Source: Silene latifolia (lineage: Eukaryota; Streptophyta; Magnoliopsida; Caryophyllales; Caryophyllaceae). From it: DNA of 64,000 nucleotides. Position 1 is the first letter of the stretch, and each line of letters opens with the position of its first letter. Both the position numbers and the translations under genes were made by a program. The notes under the pieces were generated by a model, which saw only the letters and a list, made by a program, of their open reading frames with translations, was not told where the DNA came from and made no database searches. The DNA is taken from NCBI RefSeq assembly GCF_048544455.1, contig NC_133538.1:42251969-42315968 (forward strand), in the 5' to 3' direction. Below are positions 47,755 to 57,869 of this stretch, in pieces.

Positions 47755-49704
47755 ATGGCCCCGTCTTCAACTTCGTCTGTCAACCATAACAAAAATGATA
47801 ACAACAGGGATGTCATGACTGATGAGCTAGCCAGCCTGCTCACCGCTCTTAAGGTCACCCTGGATCGCGTCGGGACCCGTATCGACGCCCTGGAAAATAA
47901 AGAAACTGGAGAACATAACGCTCCACCTCTCGATCAAATCGAGAAGAGGCTAAAGCTCTTGGAAGAACAGCTCCTAGCCCGGGGTAACAATATCCATCTT
48001 GAGAACAACCGAAGGTTCGAGCCTGTTGGGGATCAATTACCCGACAAGTTTACCGTGACGGACGTACCTAAGTTCAAAGGAGTGGAGGACCCGCTCAATC
48101 ATATCCGTGCCTTCAAAGACTACATGGCCATTAAAGGGGTCAAACAGGAACTTTTCACACGGATCTTTCCATCCTCTTTGGAACCAATCCCTCGCCAGTG
48201 GTATTACTCCCTTGATCCGAAAAACCTTACCACTTGGGATGACATCGCAGTTGAATTTGCTAAACAATACACTGACAATGTTGAAATCTAAGCCAATACC
48301 CGTACTCTCGAGGTTCTAACCCAGAACGATAAGGAAGGGTTCACCGATTTCTTAACCCGTTGGAGGAGGGTGAGTACTCAATTGGTCAGTAAACATAGTG
48401 AATCAACTTTGGTGGAAAAGTTCGTCAACAATCTCCGCCTAGTGTATGCCAACTTACTAAGGTATCAAAATATTAAGACCTTCCAGGATCTGCAAATTCT
48501 GGGGACACGCATTGAAGATGATCTCCGGAAGGGTGTCTTGGCCAAGAGTACTGGCAGAGGCTACCAAGGATCCAACTCAACCGGATCCCGTCCTTACGGC
48601 TAAACGAACAAAATTGATGAGGTCAATCTCGTTGAACCATCTACTAAGAGAGCTGAGCGCCCCCAGAGAGTGTTCACTAATATAGGGTTAACTTACGCAT
48701 GTGCTCTAAAGAGGCTCATGGACCAGGGAAAGTTACAACCAATTGGACCCACCCTGGATCCGACCGATGCTAAGAAGTCCCGGTTCTGGAACCCCAATGC
48801 CTACTATCAGTACCACCAAGGGAAGGGGCATGATACTGAAACCTGCTTCAAACTCAAACACATCATCCTAGACATGATTGAGAAAGGAGATTTGCCTTTA
48901 CCCCCACCGACTAGGCCAAACAACAAAACAAACCCTCTGGGGATCCATGCCATCTCCAACGATGAGCCAACTCTGGACTGCTCACTCCTCATCCTGCCAG
49001 TTGATGACGAGGTGAATGCCTTAGAGAAAGATCCCTCAGACGGGGTGTTTGTGTTCAGTGCTGCCACTATGCTCACTATGTTCCAACAGGTCGAGGAATC
49101 CATAGCTAGTTTCTCCGAGAGGATCACCCGACTTGACGATGCCTACCGTCGACTTATCTTCAATCCTCCGCCACCACGCCCGAGGGAAAGTCCCCCGAGC
49201 GCCCAAAACTACCCACACTAGGACGGATTGCTCCCGCGACCATTATGGCATGCACCTCACAATAATCAACCCCACAAAAACTACCCCCACAAAAATTACC
49301 CTCGCAAAAATATCCCTCACAAAAACTACTCACTAAGGAATACCCCTCCAAGGTGCCTTCGAGATCCTGAAATCAATGGCATCTGGAGAGACGATGTTGA
49401 AGATGTCTACCTTGTCCCAGAGAAAGAGAAACGGGCGAAAGAGATCAGCCACCTTACCCGGTCCGGACGCCCCTATCAGAACCCGAACAATCCAACGGTC
49501 GTTCCAACGACGAATGACCAAGTCGTCCCTGAAATGGACACTCAACCGAGGGCTCCTGAGAATTCAATCCTCAAACAGCTTCAGAAGGCAAAAGCCGAGA
49601 TCTCAATCTGGTAACTGATCGCAACATCCTTTGAGCATCAACAGGCTTTGCTACAGGCCTTGGGAAAATTAACCGTGCCCTCCACCTCTTCCCCTGAATA
49701 AATA
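47755..49704 (+). pseudogene. Element E gag pseudogene
   Basis: One reading frame runs from ATG 47755, with recognisable EKRLKLLEEQLLARGNNIHL, DVPKFKGVEDPLNHIRAFKD, FLTRWRRVSTQLV and the Cys/His block YYQYHQGKGHDTETCFKLKH near 48800-48860. It is interrupted in frame at 48289 (TAA), 48601 (TAA), 49219 (TAG), 49612 (TAA) and 49699 (TAA), yet the reading continues sensibly after each, so these are point mutations. A Pro-His-Lys-Asn-Tyr repeat lies at 49263-49335. The frame continues into protease without a shift. Confidence 0.9.
49263..49335 (+). repeat. 15-bp in-frame minisatellite in element E gag
   Basis: Five units of CCCCACAAAAACTAC type encode PHKNY, PHKNY, PRKNI, PHKNY. The length, a multiple of three, keeps the frame. 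Confidence 0.85.
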
Positions 49705-51306
49705 GTGGCACATATGACAAGGGACGCCCCTGACTTGAACAACCCTGTCGTCTTTTCTGACGAAGATATCCCTCCCTTTGGAGCCTATCATAACCTTGCC
49801 CTGTACATTACCGTACAATGTCTAAAGAAGAATGTGCCCATGGTCCTTGTGGATGATGGATCCGCGGTGAATGTAATTCCCCTCAAGACTGCTCACAAGG
49901 TGGGTATTAAGAAAGCTGATTTGGTCCCGACAAATCAAGGAGTACGCGCCTACGATGGCACTCGTCGCAAGGTCGCGGGGCTCATCACTCTGACCGTCGC
50001 AACCGGACCACTAGAAAGACAAACCAGTTTTCAGGTGGTCGACATCGACGCCACTTTCAATATGCTCTTGGGACGTCCCTGGATTCACCCCGTCAAGGCG
50101 GTTACCTCAACTCTCCACCAGAAGACCAGGGTTCCCTTCAACGGGAGAACAATCACAATTCCTGCTTCCCCGATCAAAGCTGTCATGAGAAAGGGAATAG
50201 CCTCCCAGGCCGTTAAGGAAGATGATAATGAAATGTGGGGATTCCAAGCTGTGAATGCCATAATTGATGAATCAACACCCTTTGATTGTGACCTATTTGC
50301 CAACCTCAGAGTCAACCGTATCATGATGCGCCAGGGTTACTTCCCGGGTTTGGCTCTCAATCCACTGAAGAGCACCTTAACTCTCTTGAAACAGGCTAAG
50401 GTCCCCAACATTCCCTTCGAGCTGGGATTTGAACCTAGCGGTGAAGATATCCAGAAGATGAACCTCCTAGTCCGAAAAAGCAAGAAGCACGGGGTTATCC
50501 TCCGTCCCTATCATCTGACCCTCAATGGATAGTTTGTCCCCGAGGGAGAGTCAGAGCTTTACCATGGCTTTCTGGAGCCGATCTATGACTCTGTGGCCAA
50601 GGCTAGGTACCCGGGTGTGGAAGTCTTCCAGGACTGCTACTTCATCCTTAACAACACCGAAGCTGCTTCAACCGAGTCTAAGCCGTCGTCATGCCTCGAT
50701 GGACAAGCTAACACTCTCCTTTTTGGGGAAGATAACATTAAGCGCCTCGACTATGAGAACATTATCAACATCGCCCTGAAGGACAATCAATTTGACCCAA
50801 CCGCCTTGATCTCTGACACTGACCCAGAGAAAGCTACACAAGACTGGAGGAAGACCGTCAAGTGGACCGATCGCCAAGGCCGCATTCTCAAGATCACAAC
50901 TGGAGAAGGCCTTATGTTCAAGGAGAGAAGTGAAGAAGAATCTGAATCTGAGTCTGGGTCGGGGTCAGAGTCTGTCGTAGCTCCTAACACTCCTGATGTC
51001 CCAGTCAAGGTCCCCTTCCCACTGTTCTATCACAAAGTCGTGGCTGATTCAGAGGCTGAGTCTACTAGGGTCACCCCCACTCCCATGAAAGGTGACAACC
51101 TGGAGCCTGTTCCAAGGGCCAGCTCCTCTGCTGTGTCGCCTCTGACTGACCACGAGATGTTTTTCCTCTCCGAGCTTTTCGCTCGTGTCAACTTAATAAA
51201 TGCTAAGTTTGCTTATGACTCGTCTCAATTTAATTGCAATGCAATTCAGAATGACTATGAGGAATTTGATAAGAGTGACTACCCACCTCACCTAGCCAAA
51301 ACTTGA
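49705..51306 (+). pseudogene. Element E protease and linker
   Basis: Same frame as gag. The retropepsin motif reads MVLVDDGSAVNVIPL (about 49839-49884), with D-G-S in place of the D-T/S-G triad, then FNMLLGRPWIH as the C-terminal flap block. A TAG at 50530-50532 interrupts; the frame continues GESELYHGF. The long linker (50593-51306) is acidic and Ser-rich (SESESGSGSES) and carries the D-W-R-K block that element A retains. The frame closes at 51304 (TGA) where the next domain is read in another frame. Confidence 0.85.
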
Positions 51307-51319
51307 CAAACGGGAAACC

Positions 51320-52620
51320 AGGACCCCCATTATTGAGGAGACGAAACCTATTAACGTAGGGACCGACAATACACCTCAAGAACTTAGGATAAGGACAACC
51401 CTGGACCCCTCGGAAAGACAACAGTTCATTGACCTCCTCCACGAATACAAGGACGTATTCGCCTGGTCTTACAGAGACATGCCTGGGATTGACAGGGAAA
51501 TTGCAGAGCGCCGGATACCCATTAAGCCCGGAGCTAAACCTGTGAAGCAGAAGCTACGCCGGATGCGTCCTGAATGGTCCCTAAAAATCAAGGAAAAAGT
51601 GGATAAACAGTTCAAGGCTGGTTTCATCAAAGTGTCTGAATACTCTGATTGGGTGACCAATATTGTGCCTGTACCAAAGAAAGACGGAAGAATTCGGGTT
51701 TGCGTCGACTTCAGGGATCTGAACAAGGCGAGTCCAAAGGACGACTTCCCTTTGCCACATGTTGACATTCTGGTGGACAACACCGCCGAACATGCCCTCG
51801 TATCATTCATGGACGGGTATGCTGGGTACAACCAGATTAAAATGGCTGAGGAAGACATGCACAAGACTGCATTCACTACACAGTGGGGTACATGGCCGGT
51901 CATGCCCTTCGGTCTTATCAACGCCGGGGCTACTTATCAAAGAACCACTATCACTCTCCTACATGATATGATGCACAAGGAGGTAGAGGTGTATGTCGAT
52001 GACATGATCGTCAAATCTAAGGAACGAGACGGCCACATCGGCGCCCTTCGGAAATTCTTCACCCGTCTGCGGAAATATAACATGAGACTAAATCCTTAGA
52101 AGTGTGCATTCGGGGTCACCTCCGGAAAACTCTTGGGACATGTCGTCAGCAAAAGAGGCATTAAGATTGATCCAACCAAAATCAAAGCCCTTCAGCAAAT
52201 GCCTTGGCCTAGGAACGAGAAGGAGATTCGGGGATTTCTCGGCCAGGTCCAATACATTAGCCGCTTCATTGCCAAGCTCACCATGATTTGTGAACCAATA
52301 TTCAAAAAGCTTCGCGCCTCCGATCACACCGATTAGGACAACGACTGTCAAAAGGCCTTCAACAGGATAAAGGAAATCCTATCCAAACCTCTTGTCCTCA
52401 TGCCACCTCAACCGGGGATTCCTTTATCCCTATACCGGACTGTTACTAACACAGTCATGGGAGCTATGCTAGAAAAACAGTCGACGGCAAAGAATGAGCC
52501 ATCTACTAAATCAGCAACAAGTTCATTGAGTATGAGACGAGGTATATCCAATTGGAGAAGACATGCCTTGCCCTAGTATGGTCAACAAAGAAGCTGCGGC
52601 ATTACATGCTCAGCTACACG
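51320..52620 (+). pseudogene. Element E reverse transcriptase
   Basis: Shifted +1 relative to protease. Blocks in order: LRIRTTLDPSERQQFIDLLH, KRRMRPE-like finger, KKDGRIRVCVDFRDLN, FPLPHVDILVDNTA, SFMDGYAGYNQIKM, MPFGLINAGATYQR and the catalytic YVDDMIVKSK near 51989. TAG at 52097 (before KCAFGVTSG) and TAG at 52334 (before DNDCQKAF) interrupt the frame. The connection domain KEIRGFLGQVQYISRFIAKL is intact. After about 52440 the RNase H region starts and a frame shift follows. Confidence 0.9.
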
Positions 52621-52698
52621 GTCCACATCTACTCCAAGATGGACCCGGTCAAATACATCTTCAAAAAACCCGTGCTAAACGGAAGGCTGTCTAGGTAG
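52440..52698 (+). pseudogene. Element E first RNase H, degenerate
   Basis: Only parts of the ordinary Ty3/gypsy RNase H remain: YRTVTNTVMGAMLEKQ, then, after a frameshift near 52500, EKTCLALVWSTKKLRHYM and HIYSKMDPVKYIF. A TAG at 52696-52698 sits where the family has Trp (before MLMLSEFDL). Confidence 0.75.
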
Positions 52699-53226
52699 AT
52701 GCTCATGCTGTCTGAGTTTGATCTCAAGTTTGTACCCCTCAAGGTTATCAAGGGAAGAGCAGTTGCCAATTTCCTAGCTGAAAATCCCGTCAACGAGGAT
52801 CCAACGACCGACACGTGGTCACTTCCCGACGAAGACATCCTTTGTGCCGATTCCGACGTATGGGACCTATACTTCGACGGTGCATCTAATCTGAGAGGCT
52901 TCGGGGTAGGCATCCTCCTAATATCACCGGAAGGAGAACATGTTCTGATCTCGGTCAAGCTAGGCTTTACCGTCACCAACAATGCCGCTGAATATGAAGC
53001 ATGTCTCATCGGCCTACAAGCAGCCATAACACTTGGCATCAAGAGACTGAGGGTCTACGGCGATTCCTCGCTCATCATCAATTAGGTGTCCGGATCATGG
53101 AAAATCCGATCCGACAGCTTAGCTCCCTACCGAGCAATGATCAATCAAGAGGCCGAGTTCTTCGACCAAGTCGATTATTTCCACTTGCCGCGAGAGGAAA
53201 ATCAATTTGCCGATGCCCTGGCAAAG
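52699..53226 (+). pseudogene. Element E archaeal-like second RNase H, split by element F
   Basis: LYFDGASNLRGFGVG (first Asp), NNAAEYEACLIGL (Glu), RVYGDSSLIIN (Asp) and the C-terminal ENQFADALAK (Asp) show a full D-E-D-D set. This extra domain is characteristic of the Tat lineage. TAG 53083-53085 interrupts before VSGSWK. Element F is inserted after the GCA AAG codons of DALAK; across it the frame resumes LAALVNIPDD at 61668 once one copy of the target duplication is ignored. Confidence 0.9.
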
Positions 53227-54738
53227 TGATACCCGTCGTTGTGAGTACCAAAAATAATATTTATATTTCCTATTAATACTAACCTAGGCTAGTGGTAACA
53301 GGGTCGAACCACAAGGAGGTGAATGTAATTAATAATTGTCTAATTCTAGTCTAAGGTAACGAATGTGGGGGTTGAATTGATTTGGTCTATAGCTAAATGC
53401 AATAAACTAAATAGACGGATAAAACAGATAATAGAAGGGGTAATAGGATGGTCGGTTCACTATAGTTTCGGCGGCAGCTACTAAGTAGGTCTAAAGAAAA
53501 CACATGAGGCGGGAAAACAAGAGGTCCTCTCGGTCCACTCTTAACAAGTAGCATCTTTCGATCTCGCTACAAGTCCCTAATATCACTAATACTGACTTTC
53601 GTCCTGAAAAGTGACTAAAAACCTAAACTTTACCTATCTTCCGATCTTAGCATAGTTTAGTCATTTTAATTGATGGTTAATCAACCTTCCCTATCTTTCG
53701 ATCTAATGGGTCGGTCATATCCTAAACATTCAACTAGTCGCGTGCACTCAATTCGTCAAATATAGAAATTAAAACAATTAAAACGAAGGTAACACCTCAC
53801 GTGGTCAGTCGATCGACCAAATATGGCAGTCGATCGACTGACACGCGATTTCAGGCCACTATTCTAATGCCGCCTAATCCTACAGATCCCCTACATCCTA
53901 GCACGAATTATTTAGCTACTCATGACTATAGTGGAAACAACAATAATATTAAGAATTAAAACTACTGATTTCATGCTTGAATTAACGGAATAAAAGATTA
54001 GCATAAAACGATAATTATGGCTTCGGGAAACTAACTAGCAATTTCTATACTATCAACACAATAAAGATGAACTGAAATAAGAGTAGGGGAATACCGATAT
54101 TGCAGAGGAATTGTAACGGAAAGATTAAAAGCACGAACGAAAATCCAATGCGAAACAATATTCTGAACCCTAATTATTTGATAAAGAACTGTATGCTAAA
54201 CTTGAATAAAAATTGGATCGAAAACTGAATGTTTATTCTCAAAACTCAAGCTGCGTTATAAAGGAAAAGTACGCAGCTATTATTTCTAAACCTAATATAT
54301 CATGGGCTTGCTAATTCTCGATCTTCTAATTCACGTCTGAGATAGCGTCTTGGTCGATCGACTACTGGGACCGGTCGATCGACCGGTCTATGCTTTGAAT
54401 AAGAGCTACCGAACCCGTGGGTTGGTCGATCGACCATAGGACCCGGTCGATCGACTGCTTAGCTGACTCTTGACTTCTAACTTCTCGTGGATTTGTCTTT
54501 CGGGCCTCAAAATGCGCACCAAGCTCGTTCCTTAAGTAAATACTTCATGTCAAATGCAGTGCAAGATACTCGGGGACGGATTTAGCTCAATATCTACTCA
54601 TTTCCGCATAAACCTCCAATATTACATAAAAATACGAAAGTAGACGAAATGGGCCAAATAGTAGCCTTAAACTACATAAATGAGCTCTGAAATGCGTGTA
54701 AAATAGGGTGTAAAACATCATATAAAAGACACGCATCA
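53227..54738 (-). repeat. Element F 3' LTR
   Basis: 1,512 bp. TCGATCGA pairs at 53807-53840, 54352-54384 and 54424-54456. Non-coding. Confidence 0.93.
53807..54456. repeat. TCGATCGA pairs in element F 3' LTR
   Basis: Three pairs of (A/G)GTCGATCGAC boxes; within each pair the boxes start exactly 21 bp apart. The second and third pairs start 72 bp apart. Confidence 0.92.
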
Positions 54739-54755
54739 AACTTCCCCAAACCAAA
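54739..54755 (-). other. Element F polypurine tract
   Basis: Minus strand TTTGGTTTGGGGAAGTT precedes the LTR TGATGCG, as in Athila elements (family knowledge). Confidence 0.85.
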
Positions 54756-56963
54756 CCCTTGCTTGTCCCCAAGCAAGAACTAGACTCGATCTAAAGGAAC
54801 GAGTTCAATCTCAGAGCAAAATGCAATTGAATAGCCTAACCGTATTAATGCATAACCAACAATCAATTAGAGATGTGAATCATGCAAACGATTTATAGAG
54901 TCGTTAAAAAACACAAACCGATTGACTATAGAGACTTATCAAATTGGACTCTCAAGGGTCGCTCAAATCACTCAAATAAGCACAAGGTGAATAATGTATG
55001 AGATGGAAAATAAGTAATATTGTAGTGACTCTCACCTAACTACGACCTATAAGAACATGCCTGCAATATAATATAAAAGTAATCTCTACAACCGTACATA
55101 TGCATTCCAACCGAACAAATGACCATGATACATGCCGAGGTATATATAGGATATGTGAGGTAATGGGCAGAAAGAGGCAAAACATTTATGGAAACGTGGG
55201 GGTAGAGGTGATCAAGCTAGTACCGAAACAAAGCCATATAACAATATCCACTTCTTGCTCATACTTCAATTGACCGGTGCTATAGCAAGCACAAAACTCA
55301 CAATCTCCGTAATAAATCAACTCCCCATAATATATAAATGAAACATGGGAGCAAAAATTGCCATTTGATAAAGACTTTAATCGTGCGAAATGATTTTTTC
55401 TCTTTCTCTTCTCGGGTCCTAGTCGATCGACCGATGATGCCAGTCGATCGACTGCCTATACAGTACAACACTCTTTTTTTTTTCTTTCTTTTCTTTTTCG
55501 AATCATTTTTCTCTTCTTCTTTTTTTTCTTTTCTATTTCTTTCTTTCCTTCCATTCATCTTCCCAATCATCATCTCAAAAGAGCATTTTCCACCATAAAC
55601 GTAGTAACAATCCCAAAACATAAACTACTAGCTTGACAAGGGCAGGCTAAATGTAGGATGTAGTAATGGGACAAAAAGGCTGTTTTTGGCAGTGTGGAGC
55701 TTATGGGTAAAATGAGAAAAGGGGACCTCTACCACATGTGTCAACTAACCATAAACCGAATGCATACAGGTATTAAGCAGATTAAGTTCATATTTATGCA
55801 CATTTATGAAACATGTCTCATAAGGAGTAACTACTCACATTCCTAGATAAACTGGTCATAGATGTCACCAGTTATAGGTTCTAAATCTCATAAATATGAT
55901 GTAGCTTGGCAAAACTCTAAGTCAAGTCTAAAGTCTAGCAAGAAATTAACAAAAACTCGTAGATATGCATTTATGATTCTACTAATAACATGTTAATCAG
56001 CAAAGCTTAGGCAAAAACAGATGTAAATGCAATGTCATCATTGAAATACTACCGTTCCGACTCGACCTATATGCTAAAATAAACGTGCAATTTTTGAAAT
56101 TTTTGAAATTTTTCATTTTTGTAAATTTTTGTATATATGAGAAATGAAATAAACAAATGCAAACTGAAATGTAAACGTGAATGCAAGCAAATGATATGTG
56201 ACGCAAAACCCTTCCCCAAACCAAATCGCACAATGTCCCCATCGTGCAAAATCATGTAATGAAGAAAAAGGAAACGGGAATTTGCGAGAAAATAAAGAAA
56301 TATGACATGAAGTGGAACTCGGGAACTCACAAGACTTTAAGCGCAGTAAAAGGAAACCTCCCAAACCAAATGAGCTAGGAGGTTTCAGAGCTAGCAAAGC
56401 TACCAATAAGTACCTGAAAAGACAAAAGAACCACGCATAAGTCCGAGAAAACAATTTTTGAAGCGGTATAATGTGCATAAGATGAAGAAATTGAAGAAAA
56501 CAGAATTATGTCGGAAAATAAAGAGAAGGAAAGACTCCCTCAATTCCGCAAAATGACCAAACACAGCAGGGGAAAGGTCGTTAATAGGTACAGCATCAGG
56601 CAACGGTCGATCGACCATCTCACCCAGTCGATCGACCAGGTGAACAGGAACAAAGGCTCCTGTAAGTCGCACCTCAGTCGATCGACCATGGTAGGCGGTC
56701 GATCGACTGGAAATACTGCTGTAACTTCCCGATTTCGTCGAATTAGCTCAATAAATTGAACTAATGAGGTCTATAAACCTGCAAATGCACAATAATACAC
56801 GCCCAAAATTGCGCAAAACCCAAATTAACCATCCTAAGTGTTTAAAATCCTTAGCAAACGAAATAAATTGCGAAGTCTCGCGCACACAAAAGCAATAAAT
56901 AAAAAGGTTCAAAAGCAATAAAAAGCAAATGTTTTGAAGAAGTCTCAATCAACTAATAGTTGA
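54756..56963 (-). other. Element F non-coding 3' internal region
   Basis: No domain is recognisable. It includes a T/C-rich tract (55466-55560 plus strand), TCGATCGA pairs at 55421-55454 and 56605-56709, and short frames of biased composition. An autonomous Athila element would carry pol between protease and this region. Confidence 0.7.
56605..56709. repeat. Four-palindrome module in element F 3' region
   Basis: Pair at 56605/56626 and pair at 56676/56697; 21 bp within pairs and 71 bp between pairs. The same layout (21, 71, 21) occurs in the gag gene at 58344-58448. Confidence 0.9.
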
Positions 56964-57491
56964 TTAAGAACAGCCACGAATGGCCCACTTGACTGGCTTC
57001 TGGCTAAAAGAGGTAGCCTCAACGGTGCTCATCTTCTCAGCTGCACCCTTCTTAGCTTCAACATCCGTAGAGCTCAACGGATCAATAGCTTCATCATCTC
57101 CCCAATCAATGACCTCTTCTAGCTCATCAAAGTCCAGGTCGGACTCTCTCACTTTGACTGGCTCATCTTCAAGCTCCTCATCCGTGCCATAGCTAAGGCA
57201 ACCTAGACCGCCTCTTGAAACGACTTGCCCCTTCACAGCTGGAGCAACAAGCATCTCTCCCTTCCCCAAACCAGCTCCTGCAATGTCTAAAACAGAAGAA
57301 TCTTCCTCCACTTTGCTCCCAATCTGGGGCGGAGGTGTTACAACAGGAGTAGGAATAGAGACAGGCATATCAGGAAGTATAAAATAGGATTTCTTTTCAG
57401 AAACCTTATTGCAAGTGACAGGCCACATGAGGTCTTTCTTCCTAGCTGTATGGACAAACACAATGGAATGCTTGCCTACCTTAAAGGTCAA
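56964..57491 (-). pseudogene. Element F post-protease linker ORF
   Basis: The frame continues from the protease end (TFKVGKHSIVFVHTARKKD) into a 140-residue acidic linker (DEELEDEPVKVRESDLDFDE) and stops at 56964. In Athila elements RT begins shortly after such a linker; here a stop and the 3' region follow, so pol is deleted. No catalytic motif is present. Confidence 0.7.
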
Positions 57492-57800
57492 AGTACCTGA
57501 ACCAAGATCAATAACTGCACCGGCGCAGCGGAATGGTCTACCTTGTATGATAGGTATGTGTGCATCTTCGGCATATCAAGCACCACGAAGTCAACAGGAA
57601 GAAAAACTTCCTATTTGCACGGGGATGTCCTCTAAGACTCCTATTGGCCGGACCGCAGAGCGATCGACCATCTGACTGTCATATTTGTGATCGCAAATCT
57701 ATTCAACTTGACTTCCTAGCAAGACTCAAGGGCATAACGCTAATATCGGCTCCTAGGTCACATATGGCTTTCTCAATAGGAAAGGTGCCAATATTACATG
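57492..57800 (-). pseudogene. Element F protease relic
   Basis: On the minus strand KAICDLGADISVMPLSLAR (about 57780-57720) shows the Athila form of the retropepsin motif, D-L-G-A. A TGA near 57707 and at least one frameshift follow. The C-terminal block IIQGRPFRCAGAVIDLGSG is readable near 57510-57560. Enzymatic function is unlikely. Confidence 0.75.
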
Positions 57801-57869
57801 GGACCAAAAGCTTCCGGGTCTTCTAGCTTAAGGGTGCGAGATGGGACAAATAAGAGCATGTCTCCTCGC

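Noticed and set aside
55338..55621. Phe/Ser-rich and Lys/Glu-rich ORFs
   Set aside because: They read a T/C-rich tract in the element F 3' region; also 8371-8677 in element A.
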